A stretch of 64,000 nt of DNA from Chamaecyparis obtusa (taxonomy: Eukaryota; Streptophyta; Pinopsida; Cupressales; Cupressaceae): assembly GCA_027943335.1 (NCBI GenBank), contig BSBK01006744.1, positions 294,501 through 358,500 on the forward strand, written 5' to 3'. The position numbers and the translations under genes were made by a program. Below, piece after piece: positions 34,110-45,423 of the stretch. Under the pieces are notes generated by a model. It was not told where the DNA came from. It made no database searches and was given only the letters and a program-made list of their open reading frames with translations. Each line of letters opens with the position of its first letter. The first letter of the stretch is position 1.

Positions 34110-36593
34110 TGTTGGTGTCCAAAATGATGCTTATGCTCTAATAGGCTACCAATATACCCTCAGATGGAGCTTAGGAATGGTTAGCTCCAAAATTGCTATG
34201 AGGTCTTAGGGTAACTAGACCAACTATAGGGACAAGACTGCCCTCTTCTGCTTCTGGCTCTACAAAACCAAGGTGAGTGCACCTAACCCAGCATAAAATA
34301 TACTTCACACACCAAGGACTGGGTTCATATAATAGATGACTAGATAGTAAGAGGGTACTAAATGATAACCACACATTCATTGACACCTCCTTACTATGGG
34401 GTAGGACCTTATACAACCAAATACTAAAAATCTAAAGGATGGTTCTTAATCTTATATGTTTGAATCATAACAATCTAAGTCAGGATATGTCAACAAGGAA
34501 ATGCTCATCTAGGCTAGTGCCTCATCCATTGGGCAAGTTTTCTTAAATAGATCACATACACACACCAGAATTATATCTGAGATTCAAAGCCATAAACACA
34601 TCTATAATCTCCTTTACTACTTGTATGAAATCCTCACATAGACATGAGATAGGCCTATGTCTCATCTAAAGCATAATTTAATCTAATCCTTGATTAGAAC
34701 TGAAGAATGAAGACACATACACAAACAAGTATGCAGTGAACTAAAAAGTTCAAAATCTATCTGCAATGACACAAAGGAGAGATAAGGATCATATATTTTC
34801 ATTAAGTATGAAGAATCCTTATGTGCATACAATCAATTCAAGCATAACAAGCCTGCAAACTATAGCTTAGTCCTGCACCTTTCACAATTGCCAACAAAAA
34901 CTAAGTCAGATCATTACAATTCAGAATGGGCAGAGGACTCACAACCGAAAAAGCTTGAATACCAAACTCCCAATGCTACAAAATGATTATGAAAATCCCT
35001 TTATACTAGGGTTCATTACAAGCACAATGGTCATTTGAAATTCAAAATTTCAAAATCAGCTAACCCCACTAAGAAATAAACACAGACATGACAAGGGGTT
35101 AAGCCACAGCATCAAGCTCAAATAGGTCTAATCAACCAGCTGCAAAAACTTCTCAAGCCAAGATTGTAATCATTCCTCATAGTAAAAATCCCTCTACAAT
35201 CAACTGTCAAGCACCCTGGACCACATTGCAAATCACTTGTCACCAAACAAGGTCTTTTTTGCATTTAATTCCACAAAAAAAAAGGTACCAAAAATTCAAA
35301 CTCAAACTGCAACGGTCAGCATGCAATCTAGCGGGCTTATGTTTTTTAACCATTTGCCCTTAGTCATGCAATTGTGCAGTCAAAAATCACCGCCATAGGA
35401 AACGGGTTCCAAATTATGCTTGGTCGCATGATCGCATAACCTGAAAATGGGTTATGCGAACATGCGACAACCCGCTAACCACTTGCCTTCTCTTAACTGC
35501 CAACGCTGCCACTACCACAAAAGAGTTTGTCACATGTTCACAAGCTAGAAAACTAGCACACATGAACATGCAACAAACCACTACCATGCACCCTACCAGC
35601 TTGGCACATTACCACCGAAAATCCCTAGCTCGGGCCCGCATTCAAATCCACCATTCTGCCAGTTTTGACCAACCAAAAACTGCCATGACACCACCTTCTC
35701 TGCATCTCCTGGGCCCATCGATGAAATGCCATCACACCACCATGGACACGTGTCAACTGGTCACATGATTGTATAGCCAAAAAATGAGCTATGTGATCAT
35801 GTGACAACCAACCCAAAGCTACCACATCACCGTCGCGGACCACCAAACAGCAACCACCAACAGGCCCCACGTGGACAAATGGCAAGCGGTCGCATGATCA
35901 CATGTCAGAATAGTCTGACATGTGGCCATGTGATGGCCAATAAGAATATGCCATCTGTGCCCCCCATCAACACCAGGCCCACATCATCGAAGCAACGCTT
36001 GGAAAAAACAAAATCGATGGCAGGCGCATGATCGCATGGGGAAAGAATATTCCATGTGATCACACACCGACCATTGATCTCCTTCCTCTACCACTTTGAA
36101 GAAATTGGCCCCACATCATCACACTTGCATGCTGAAGACAAAGAAGACCGCTAGGTAGCAAAACAAGACTGGGCCCCACCATTCGGTCAGACTTGCGCAG
36201 CTAAGACCGAGGTTGAAAATACATAAATTTTTTAGCACCAAAAGACAAGTGCATAAAAGCTTGAAGGCAAAGGGTCAAAAACAATGCAGGTTTTCAGCAA
36301 AAGATTGAAAACCAACAGGAATAATGATAGACCGAAAGGTAGCAGGGAAGCCAAAAAAAACATGGGTTTTCGAAAACACTACAGGTTTTCGACACTATGG
36401 CAGAAATTTTAAAGTTTGCTTCCCGCGGACCTCAAAATTTTAATAACTTTCTGGGTTTTGCACATTAGGAGATGCAGTTTGGACTGAAGCAAGGCAACAA
36501 CAATAAAGAGCACAAGGCAGGACATTTAACAAAACCATGCAGGGGAGAGGCCAATTTCACAAGATTTTGCAATGACTAGAAAATGGACTAACA
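34110..36593 (-). repeat. 5' LTR of gypsy D
   Basis: Partner of 20061-22545, with the same TGTTGGTGTCC start and CTAACA end and nearly the same length. The four inverted repeats are present at 35422-35468, 35760-35805, 35889-35935 and 36024-36066, with arms decayed mainly by CG-to-TG/CA changes. Short frames on either strand are artefacts. Confidence 0.95.
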
Positions 36594-37110
36594 CAACCTA
36601 AAGGTTTTCCTTTGACTCAAGAAGGAGACATGGTATGTAAATTGAGGAAAGCATTATATGGACTAAAGCAAGCACCTAGAACTTGGTATGAAAGACTAGA
36701 TACGTATTTGTTAAAATTGAGATTTACTAAAGGAACAGATGATAGCAATCTATACACAAAGGAAATTGAAAATGGTTTGTTGGTTATAGTTATTTTTGTT
36801 GATGACATTATTTTTGGAGGAGACAATGAAGCTAGTGACAAATTTACTGATGAAATGAAGATAGAATTTGAAATGAGTATGATTGGTGAGATGAAATACT
36901 TTTTGGGATTACAAATAACATAGAACAATGATGGTATCTTTGTAAGTCAGACAAAGTACTTGAATGATTTGCTGAAAAGATTTGGAATGGAGAACTGTAA
37001 ACTAGTTGGAACACCTATGGTTACAGGACACAAACTATCTAGCAAAGATGAAACACCGACAGTTGAGTAGAAGAAATACAGATCCATGATTGGAGGATTG
37101 TAATACTTGA
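36594..37110 (+). pseudogene. Copia C reverse transcriptase (3' part)
   Basis: Resumes C immediately after D: QPKGFPLTQEGDMV, the ALYGLKQAPRTWYERLDTYL block, catalytic FVDD (about 36797-36808), and EFEMSMIGEMKYFLGLQIT followed by TAG where E has Gln (36921-36923). The first codon here is CAA, part of the D target-site duplication (36594-36598), and preserves the glutamine lost as TAG on the other side of D. Confidence 0.93.
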
Positions 37111-37748
37111 CACACACAAGACCAGATATAGCACATTCAGTTGGAATGGTAGCAAGATTTCAATCTGAACCTAGAGAATCACATTATGCAGCAGTAAAGA
37201 TGATACTGAGATATTTAAGAAGCACAATGGACTAAGGATTGTGGTTTGAAAAATTTGATGATTTTACCCTATGTGCATATACAGATGATGATTGGGGAGG
37301 TAGTGTTGATGATCAGAAAATCACCAGGGGTGGAGCCTTTTTTCTTGGAGGAAGATTAATTTCTTGGCTGAGAAAGAAGCAGAATTGTATTTCATAGAGC
37401 ACAATAGAAGTAGAGTATGTAGCAGTAGAAAACAATTGTAACCAGATAATTTGGATGAAGAAAATGCTAAAAGATATTGAAATTAAGTTTGTTGAGCTTG
37501 TTGTCATACATTGTGACAACACCAGCTCAGTTAGTATGTCTAAGAATCCTATATTACATTCTAAGAAAAAGCATATAGAGATCAAGTATCATTTTGTAAG
37601 AGAGAAAGTTGCTAAGAAAGAAGTCAGACTGGAGTATATAAGCACAAAGGAACATATAGAAAACATATTTACAAAGCCTTTTCCTAAGGATACATTTGAG
37701 TATCTGAGAGGTATGCTTGGGGTTATGCCCCAACCTACTTTTGAGTAA
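37111..37748 (+). pseudogene. Copia C RNase H
   Basis: Contains THTRPDIAHSVG, RILRYLR-like and DYGLWFE-like blocks with stops, ADDDWGG with the first acidic residues, the VIHCDNTSSVSMSKN motif, HIEIKYHFVREKV and NIFTKPFPKDTFEYLRGML, ending at TAA 37746-37748. The last 97 codons (37455-37748) are open. E carries the same domain at 40072-40716. Confidence 0.9.
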
Positions 37749-38359
37749 TGATGTAGTTAGTTGCATTCATCCAGTGGTATATGATCCCTATCTTTCTTCT
37801 GGATTGGATGTTGGTACTTCCTCTATGGGGGAGTATGTATATCTGAGCTGAGTCACGAGGACTCTTGTGAATATATTTTATGAATAGTGTCTTTTGACAT
37901 TGAGTTGTTGTTGACATAATGATGAAATTTCTATCATTGATGTCAATGGGGGAGAAGTATAAATGAAAAACAATATGGAACATATGTTGGAGAGAACTGA
38001 ATAGGAAAATGAAGCAAGATTTGATTGATGAAGAGGATTTGAAGAAGCAGTGTTGTAGTATTGGATTTTTGGAACATTGGATGTTTTTCATCTATGTTTG
38101 ACATTGAATATATTTTCTGAATAGTGTCTTTTGACATTGAGTTGTTGTTGACATAGTGATGAAATTTCTATCATTGATGTCAATGGGGGAGAAGTATACA
38201 TGAAAAACAATATGGAACATTTGTTGGAGAGAACTGAATAGGAAAATGAAGCAAGATTTGATTGATGAAGAGGATTTGAAGAAGCAGTGTTGCAGTATTG
38301 GGATTTTGGAACATTGGATGTTTTTCATCTATGTTTCCATCAATGCCAATGGGGGATAT
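37749..38359 (+). other. C 3' untranslated region with repeated polypurine tracts
   Basis: Between the RNase H stop and the 3' LTR there are four GGGGGA-type tracts, at about 37827, 37948, 38185 and 38351. The last directly abuts the LTR and is the expected plus-strand primer. The second and third are copies in a 237-bp tandem duplication. E has the single-copy version with three such tracts. Confidence 0.8.
37868..38338 (+). repeat. 237-bp tandem duplication in C 3' region
   Basis: The unit starting GAATATATTTT (37869) recurs at 38106 with few differences and includes TCATTGATGTCAATGGGGGAG. Two copies, period 237. The related element E has one copy of this segment. Confidence 0.93.
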
Positions 38360-38573
38360 TACTAGGAATGAATGCTTGGTAGTATTTCTGTAGCAGTTGT
38401 TGCTGCATTCATGACTATGATTGTCATTGATGTCAACACAGTGATCTTCTAGAGACTCGCAGAGAAGCAGATAGTGTTTTGATTAGTGCATGTGGGATAT
38501 TGCAGTTGGAGCTATGAAATGTTGATGTTATATTCTTTGATATGTTATATTTCTATGGTTAAGAGCATAGACA
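38360..38573 (+). repeat. 3' LTR of copia C, left piece
   Basis: Starts TACTAGGAATGAATGC (TG mutated to TA) right after the polypurine tract. It matches the first 214 bases of the 5' LTR. It is broken by E at 38574 and continues at 45424. The last five bases (AGACA, 38569-38573) are the left target duplication of E. Confidence 0.94.
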
Positions 38574-39717
38574 TGTTAGAAAGTAAAGATCCCCAAGATA
38601 ACTGAGAGGGGGGGGGATGAATCAGTTATCAGATAATTTATCCATTCAACTACTTTAAACAATGTAATCAATGTACTGATCAACCATAGAAAGATAATCA
38701 TACACAATTGCACAATAACACAAGATATGTTGACTAGGGAACCTCTTGAAAAGAGTAAACCCCGATGGGAATGATGCACTAATATGAAAGTTCCTTGTTA
38801 GAGGATGGACCCTGTTAGGAGTCTTATGAAATACATTCAGTACATATAAATCCCTGTTAGGAGATTTTGAATCCCTGTTAAAAGATTCTAACCTGGTTAA
38901 GAGTTTATGGAAGACAGAAGGACCCACTACCCAAACAGCTTCAAGGCAAGATCTCTGAACCCACTGTCCAAAAGATCTTAGAATTATTCAATAGAATAAT
39001 ATGAAATATATTACCTCCTTCACACTGTGCCAAAACTACACTCTCTGCTACACAAGATCACAATTCCAGATCTCTGTACTCACAAGTCTTCCTTCATTAC
39101 TGAATTAGCTCTTTTCTTCACTTCATGCATATATTCACATCTCAATCTTCATAGTACACATTAAAACAAGGAAAAAATTCCTTCTTATATACCAAATTCA
39201 AATAATTACAAATGAGTTGGTCCTCAATTACAAAATAATAAATTCTACACGCTACACACAGAATTCACATAAAATGGTCGGCTTCCAGATACTGAAAATT
39301 TCTCCAAACATATCCTCAAAGTTTGTGCTATGAACAATGTCATCATTAATGAGTCTCCAACATCCCTTTAACTACGCAAAATCAGATTCCATCCCAGCTA
39401 AGAGATATCCTCCGATTTCTGAACATCGCTTCACAGAAACATTGTCTAAACACTACTTTCACCAAAATGCTCATAACTCTCACAAATGAATGAATTTATT
39501 TTTGCACTATTAACCATAGGTTAATAACACACCAAAGAACATACCATCAACTATGCAAAAGCCAATATGTAATACATGTGCTCAAAACAAAATTGTACCT
39601 TCTTTTCTGCTAATATCTAGAATATCACTGTGTTGACATCAATTACAATCCAAGTCATGAATGCAACAACAACTGCTACAGAATGACTGCCAAAATTCTT
39701 TACATTCATTCCTAACA
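38574..39717 (-). repeat. 3' LTR of copia E
   Basis: 1144 bases, matching 44253-45418. The hairpin arms GATAACTGA/TCAGTTATC are at 38597-38630 around a nine-G run (plus strand). Relative to its partner it lacks 14 bases after GGGAATGATG (near 38777), probably a deletion between GATG repeats. The adjoining ATCTCCCCCATTGG (from 39718) is the polypurine tract in minus orientation. Confidence 0.96.
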
Positions 39718-40071
39718 ATCTCCCCCATTGGCATTGATGGCAACATAGATGAAAAACATCCAATGTTCCAAAAATCCAATACTGCAACATCATTGCAAAA
39801 TATCAAATTAAATCTTGCTTCGTTTTCCTATTTAGCTCTCTCATAAAATCCACAATGTTTTTCATGTATATCTCTCCCCCATTGACATCAATGATTGAAA
39901 TTCCATCACTAATTCAACAACAACTTAATGTCAAAAGACACTTTTTAGAAAAATACAATAACAAGTGTCCTCATGACTCATCTCATAAACTCCCCCATAG
40001 AGGAAGTTCCAACATCCAATCCAGAAGAAAGATAGGGCTCATATACCACTGGATGGATGCAATCATCTGCA

Positions 40072-40716
40072 TCAATTCTCAAAAATAGGTTGGGGCATAA
40101 CCCCAAGCATACCTCTTAGATACACAAATGTATCCTTAGGTAAAGGCTTTGTAAATATATTTGCTATCTGCTCCTTTGTACTTATGTACTCCAATCTTAC
40201 TTCTTTTTCTGCAACTTTCTCTCTTACAACATGATACTTGATCTCAATATGTTTAGTCTTAGAATGTAAAATAGGATTTTTCGACATACTCATTGTACTG
40301 GTGTTATCACAATGTATAACAACAGGCTCATCAAATTTTATTCCAATATCCTTCAACATCTACTTCATCCAAATAATCTGATTACAATTATTTGCTACTG
40401 CAACATATTCTGCTTCTGATGTGCTTTGTGAAGTACAATTTTACTTCTTACTTAGCCAAGAGACCAATTTTCCTCCAAGAAAAAAGGCTCCACCACTGGT
40501 GCTTTTCTTGTCATCAACGATGCCTCCCCAATCTGCATCAGTATAGGCACATAAAGTAAAATCATCAGAATTCTCATACCATAATCCATAATCCATTGTT
40601 CCTTTCAGATATCTCAGTATCCTCTTTACTGCTGCATAATGTGATTCTCTAGGTTCTACTTGAAATCTTGCTACAATCCCCACTAAATGTGCTATATCAG
40701 GTCTTGTATGTGTCAA
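40072..40716 (-). pseudogene. Copia E RNase H
   Basis: THTRPDIAHLVGIVARFQVEP, RILRYLKGTMDYGLWYE, AYTDADWGG, STSGGAFFLGGKLVSWLSKK, then (after stops at about 40440 and 40360) VIHCDNTSTMSMSKN, HIEIKYHVVREKV and NIFTKPLPKDTF. The catalytic aspartates are present. Stops are TAA and TAG at codons that are glutamine in relatives. Confidence 0.92.
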
Positions 40717-40719
40717 GTA

Positions 40720-41226
40720 CTACAATCCTCCAATCATAGATCTGTACTTTTTTTGCTCAACTGCTGGTCTCTCATCTTTGCTAGATAACTTATGTCCCGT
40801 TACCATAGGTGTTCCAATAGGTTTAGAATCTTCCTTTCCAAATATTTTAATTAAGTCATTCAAATACTTAGTTTGACTTACAAATATACCTTCCTTTCTT
40901 TGTGTTATCTGTAATCCCAAAAAAAAATTCATTTCTCCAATCATGCTCATCTCAAATTCAGTCTTCATTTCATCTGCAAATTTGTCACTAGCTTCATCTT
41001 CTCCTCCAAAGATAATATCATCAACAAATATAACTATAACAAAAAAACCATTCTCAATTTCTTTTGTGTATAAGTTACTATCTGTTGTTCCTTTTATAAA
41101 TCCCAATTTCAATAAATACTTATCCAATCTTGCATACTAGGTTCTAGGTTCTTATTTTAATCCATATAAAGCTTTCTTTAACTTACATACCATATCTCCT
41201 TCTTGTGTCAAAGGAAAACCTTCAGG
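40720..41226 (-). pseudogene. Copia E reverse transcriptase (3' part)
   Basis: Follows a TAG at 41224-41226 (after VYIE). PEGFPLTQEGDMV, an ALYG block, then a 135-codon open segment (40720-41127) with the catalytic FVDDIIFGG motif (about 41005-41031), EFEMSMIGEMNFFLGLQITQ and GTPMVTGHKLSS. It ends at a TAG where relatives have Gln before YLTH. The active-site aspartates are intact. Confidence 0.93.
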
Positions 41227-43686
41227 CTACTCAATGTAGACTTCTTCCAATTCACCATTCAAAAAAGCTGACTTCACATCCATCTTATACACTCTGAATT
41301 TCTTGTAAGTTGCATATGCTAGAAACATTCTCACTGCTTCAAGTCTGGCCACAGGTGCAAAAGTTTCTTCATAGTCAATTCCTTCTTGTTGTGAATATCC
41401 TTTACATACCAATCTTGCTTTGTTTCTTATCACTTCTCCTTGTTCATTCATCTTGTTTCTGAATACCCACTTTGTTCCAATCACATTCTTGTCTTCAGGT
41501 CTAGGGACCAATTCCCATGTCTTGTTTTTTTCAATCTGCTCTAGTTCTTCTTTCATAGCATTAATCCAATGTTCATCTTCACAAGCTTCATTAGTAGTCT
41601 TAGGTTCAATTTGAGAAATTAAACATAAATGTACCTTATTGTGAGTCAAAACTCCTCTATCTAAACTTCCAATAACTTTCTCAACAGGGTGATGTCTTGA
41701 AGTATACCTGTTAGGTGTCATAGTTACTGATCTTGTTCTGACTGTAGATTCTTCTTTGCTTTCTTCTCTATTTTCTTCTCTATTTTCTTTAGTATGACTT
41801 TCATTTAGCAAATCACTGTTAGTTTCAAAAAATAATTCTGCATTTTCAATGTTAGGCTGAGGTTGTGCTTCTCCATCAGATTCATAATCAAGCATTCTTT
41901 CTTGAATTTTAAACTTCTCATCAACTTTTACATTTGCACTTTCAACAATAGTCTTAGTTCTTTTGTTATAACATCTATATGCTTTGCTTTTTAAAGAATA
42001 TCCAAGAAATATTCCTTCATCACTTCTAGGATCAAACTTTCCTATATCATCATCTCTCTTTATATAACATTTACTTCCAAAAATTCTAAAATACTTCACT
42101 GAGGGTGTATGTCCAAACCATAATTCATAAGGTGTCTTGTTTGTATCTGCTCTAATTTGTACTCTGTTCATAGTGTATACTGCTTTGTTCATTGCTTCTC
42201 TCCAAAAATTCTTAGCCAAATCATTTTCAAACAACATAGCTCTTGCTGCTTTAGTTATTGACCTGTTCCTTCTTTCTACAATACCATTTTGTTCTGGTGT
42301 TCTAGGGGCTAAAAGTTGTCTCTTAATAGCATTCATTTCACAAAAGGTGTTAAACTCTCTAGATGTAAATTCAACACCTCTATCAGATCTTAGACACTTA
42401 ATCTTCATTCTAGATTCATTCTCAATTTTTCTTTTCATGATCTTAAATTTATCAAATGCTTTAGATTTTTCTTTCAAAAATGCAATCCACATCATTCTTG
42501 TAAAATCATCAACAAGAATCATAAAATACCTTTCTCCATAGAATCCTCTAGTCCTAGTAGGACCACTCAAGTCTGTATGAACAATCTCCAGCTTCTCTGT
42601 CAATGTGAACTTCTTGTTGGGAAATGAACTCCTTTTCTTCTTTGCCATCATACATTCTTTGCAGATCATGTTAGTAGGTTTCATAATTCTAGGTAAATCT
42701 CTTACTGCAAGTGTAGTGCTTATCTTGACAATATTATCAGAGTTTATATGACAAAACCTTTTATGCCATAACCAACTATCATCAATCCTAGTTATCAAAC
42801 ATGTCATCTCAGTGGAATTCAACTCAAATACATTACCTCTGGTTCTGGATCCTTTTCCAATCAGATTTCCATCTTTATCTTTTATCACACAAGTTTTCTC
42901 AGAAAACCAAACTTGATAAGCCTTATCATCCAATTGTCCAACGCTTAGTAGATTATGTCTCAGTCCATCAACAAAGTAAACATCATCAGTGTTAGTCTTA
43001 CCATCAAGAGTAATAGATCCTATACCCTTAATCAAACAAGGTGCATTGTTACCAACCCTAACAATTCCTCCATCATAATTATCTAACTTAACAAACTTTC
43101 TTTTATCTCCAGTCATATGATGTGAACAACCACTGTCTATAATCCAATCAAATTTCATTTCAACTTGTGAAACTAATGCTTTTTCTTCCCTTTTATCAGA
43201 TTCATAACTTTCTTCTTTAATTGCTACAAATCCTATTTCCTCAAAGTTATCATTATCACTGTCACTTAAATGGTTTTCAATTCCTACTTCAAGATCTTCA
43301 TCATTTGCATAATAACATTCTTTAGATCTCCTAGGTTTAAAGTTGCTTCTATACTTCTTAACTCTTTTAGGACATTTAGATGCAAAATGACCATATTCTT
43401 GACAAGTCCAACATTTAAAGATTTTCTTACCATCTGGTTCTCTTTTTACAAGTAATGCAATACCTTCTTGAATCTTCTTATCTTCCTCAGATCTACTACT
43501 GCTGGCATAATCTCCATTCACACAAGTACTTCTTGTAGGTCTAATGTTAAGAGCACTGAATGTTGTTTCCATTCTAGGTAGCTCTCCTGATAATCTCAAG
43601 TTCATCTCTGCTATTTCTAATCTTCCAAGAAGAGTCTCTCTTGAAAATTTTGATGTACAAGGTATCACTTGTTCAATCATCTGCAT
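41227..43686 (-). CDS. Copia E long open segment: knuckle, protease, integrase, RT start (819 codons)
   Basis: The longest open frame in the window and the best view of this family. In order: the gag end; zinc knuckle [14 protein letters not shown] (about residues 93-106); an acidic linker; protease [12 protein letters not shown] (about 179-190); zinc-binding WHKRFCHIN and ICKECMMAK; integrase core with [18 protein letters not shown] and [10 protein letters not shown] (D, D and E intact); ELWFGHTP and [17 protein letters not shown]; a Glu/Arg-rich linker; then [37 protein letters not shown] and [14 protein letters not shown]. The apparent start at 43686 is internal: a TAG just upstream separates it from the rest of gag, and another TAG ends it inside RT. 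It is part of a Gag-Pol polyprotein, not an independent gene. Confidence 0.93.
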   Translation of the reverse strand: MQMIEQVIPCTSKFSRETLLGRLEIAEMNLRLSGELPRMETTFSALNIRPTRSTCVNGDYASSSRSEEDKKIQEGIALLVKREPDGKKIFKCWTCQEYGHFASKCPKRVKKYRSNFKPRRSKECYYANDEDLEVGIENHLSDSDNDNFEEIGFVAIKEESYESDKREEKALVSQVEMKFDWIIDSGCSHHMTGDKRKFVKLDNYDGGIVRVGNNAPCLIKGIGSITLDGKTNTDDVYFVDGLRHNLLSVGQLDDKAYQVWFSEKTCVIKDKDGNLIGKGSRTRGNVFELNSTEMTCLITRIDDSWLWHKRFCHINSDNIVKISTTLAVRDLPRIMKPTNMICKECMMAKKKRSSFPNKKFTLTEKLEIVHTDLSGPTRTRGFYGERYFMILVDDFTRMMWIAFLKEKSKAFDKFKIMKRKIENESRMKIKCLRSDRGVEFTSREFNTFCEMNAIKRQLLAPRTPEQNGIVERRNRSITKAARAMLFENDLAKNFWREAMNKAVYTMNRVQIRADTNKTPYELWFGHTPSVKYFRIFGSKCYIKRDDDIGKFDPRSDEGIFLGYSLKSKAYRCYNKRTKTIVESANVKVDEKFKIQERMLDYESDGEAQPQPNIENAELFFETNSDLLNESHTKENREENREESKEESTVRTRSVTMTPNRYTSRHHPVEKVIGSLDRGVLTHNKVHLCLISQIEPKTTNEACEDEHWINAMKEELEQIEKNKTWELVPRPEDKNVIGTKWVFRNKMNEQGEVIRNKARLVCKGYSQQEGIDYEETFAPVARLEAVRMFLAYATYKKFRVYKMDVKSAFLNGELEEVYIE

Positions 43687-44196
43687 TGTCTACTTGAATA
43701 CTAGTGTCAAAGTTCTCAGAATTTTCCATATCACTTCATTCTCAATCTTATCACCTCCACAAGACTTTATTCCTATTACAATCTCAGACATCCTACCAAT
43801 ATAGCTTCTAATAGATTCATCTTCCATCATTCTGATATCTTCAAATGCACAAATCCAATTATGTAATCTAGCCTTCTTTGCATGTTCATCACCTTCAAAA
43901 GTAGAATGTAAAGCTTTCCAAATTGCATGAGATGTTTTCAAACATCTTACCTGACTATATTCATTCTCCAGTAGTGCTGACAAAAGTGCTTCTCTTGCAA
44001 GTATGTTACACATGAATAGATCTAGTTCATCTTTAGTTCCTGCCTCTAGATTGTCTTCCTCAATTATAATCTTCTCATTCTTTGTAATCAACCAATAACT
44101 TGGTCCTAAACACAATAGATGTGTCTTCATCTTTTCTTTCTAGCTATCAAAATTTACTCCATCAAACTTAGGGCTTTCTTTTCTGAAATTTTCCAT
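43687..44196 (-). pseudogene. Copia E gag N-terminal part
   Basis: ATG at 44196 (MENFRKESPKFDGVNF) is 41 bases past the PBS and is chosen by similarity to A and C. A TAG replaces the Trp of the DSWKEKM signature (about 44142), after which 146 codons are open (43690-44130), ending at TAG after LVFK. C has TAG at the same codon. Capsid precursor by family. Confidence 0.92.
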
Positions 44197-44236
44197 GGAT
44201 CTCCTTAAGTTGTTAAACTTTTCTTTCAAGGACCTG

Positions 44237-44250
44237 CTACTCTGATACCA
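44237..44250 (-). other. Primer-binding site of copia E
   Basis: Minus strand TGGTATCAGAGTAG, two bases after the 5' LTR end. Its first 11 bases match the site complementary to plant initiator tRNA-Met exactly. Confidence 0.95.
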
Positions 44251-44252
44251 AT

Positions 44253-45418
44253 TGTTAGAAAGTAAAGATCCCCAAGATAACTAAGAGGGGGGGGGGGGGG
44301 GTGAATTAGTTATCAAATAATTTATCCATTCAACTACTTTAAAAAATGTAATCAATGTACTGATCAACCATAGAAAGATAATCATACACAATTGCACAAT
44401 AACACAAGATATGTTGACTAGGGAACATCTTGAAAAGAGTAAACCCCGATGGGAATGATGCCCACAAAATGATGCACTAATATGAAAGTTCCTTGTTAGA
44501 GGATGGACCCTATTAGGAGTCTTATGAAATAAATTCAGTACATATAAATCCCTGTTACGAGATTTTGAATCCCTGTTAAAAGATTCTAACCCGGTTAAGA
44601 GTTTATGGAAGACAGAAGGACCCACTGCCCAAACAGCTTCAAGGCAAGATCTTTGAACCCACTGTCCAAAAGATCTTAGAATTATTCAATAGAATAATAT
44701 GAAATATATTACCTCCTTCACACTGTGCCAAAACCGCACTCTCTGCTACACAAGATCATAATTCCAAATCTCTGTACTCACAAGTCTTCCTTCATCACTG
44801 AATTATCTCTTTTCTTCACTTCATGCATATATTCGCATCTCAATCTTCATAGTACGCATTAAAACAAGGAAAAAATTCCTTCTTATATACCAAACTTAAA
44901 TAATTACAAATTATTCGGTCCTCAATTACAAAATAATAAATTCTACACGCTACACACAGAATTCACATAAAACTGTCGGCTTCCAAATAATGAAACTTTC
45001 TCCAAACATATCCTCAAAGTATGTGTTGTGAACCATGTCATCATTAATGATTCTCCAACATCCCTTTAATTGCACAAAATCAGATTCCATCCCAGCTAAG
45101 AGATATCATCCAATTTCTGAACATCGCTTCACAAAAACACTATCTAAACACTGCTTTCACCAAAATGCTCATAACTCTCACAAATGAATGAATTTCTTTT
45201 TGCACTATTAACCATAGGTTAATAACACAGCAAAGAACATACCATAAACTACACAAAATCCAATCTGCAATACAACACATGCACAAAACAAAGCTGTACC
45301 TGCTTTCCTGCTAATATCTAGAATATCACTGTGTTGACATCAATGACAATCCAAGTCATGAATGCAACAACAACTGCTACAAAATGATTGCCAAAATACT
45401 TTGCATTCATTCTTAACA
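44253..45418 (-). repeat. 5' LTR of copia E
   Basis: 1166 bases. The hairpin arms are GATAACTAA/TTAGTTATC at 44276-44314 with a 15-base G run between (44287-44301). It is similar over its length to the LTR of C, showing the two belong to one family. Confidence 0.96.
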
Positions 45419-45423
45419 AGATA

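Larger units (their letters stand above)
20061..36593 (-). mobile_element. Ty3/gypsy retrotransposon D (Tat-like, dual RNase H) with triplicated pol
   Basis: LTRs of 2485 and 2484 bases (20061-22545 and 34110-36593), both TGTTGGTGTCC...CTAACA. The minus-strand order is gag, protease, extra RNase H, RT, native RNase H, integrase. A 2271-bp segment of pol is present three times (24251-31063); without the two extra copies the element would be about 12.0 kb. The integrase follows RT, which defines gypsy. The extra RNase H, the protease style and the long LTRs suggest the Tat lineage; the exact clade is undetermined. Stops in every domain; dead. Confidence 0.95.
38574..45418 (-). mobile_element. 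Ty1/copia LTR retrotransposon E (youngest of the nest)
   Basis: 6845 bases, TGTTAG...TTAACA as read on the plus strand, flanked by AGACA (38569-38573) and AGATA (45419-45423), a 5-bp duplication with one change. The 5' LTR is on the right. PBS, gag, protease, integrase, RT and RNase H all run on the minus strand. The LTRs differ at about 6 of 215 sampled bases apart from the G run and a 14-base gap. It is the best preserved element here: one frame of 819 codons survives. It is inserted in the LTR of a relative (C). Confidence 0.97.

Noticed and set aside
37735..38328. Two similar minus-strand frames of 118 and 78 codons in the C 3' region
   Set aside because: They arise only because a 237-bp non-coding segment is duplicated.
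41227..43686. 819-codon frame as a domesticated host gene
   Set aside because: It begins and ends at stops within a complete copia element with LTRs, PBS and PPT, and its domains are in normal copia order.
22700..44200. TAG as a reassigned glutamine codon or programmed readthrough in these elements
   Set aside because: TAA stops, tryptophan-to-stop changes and frameshifts are mixed in, and the D target duplication shows the codon was CAG at insertion. Deamination explains it better.
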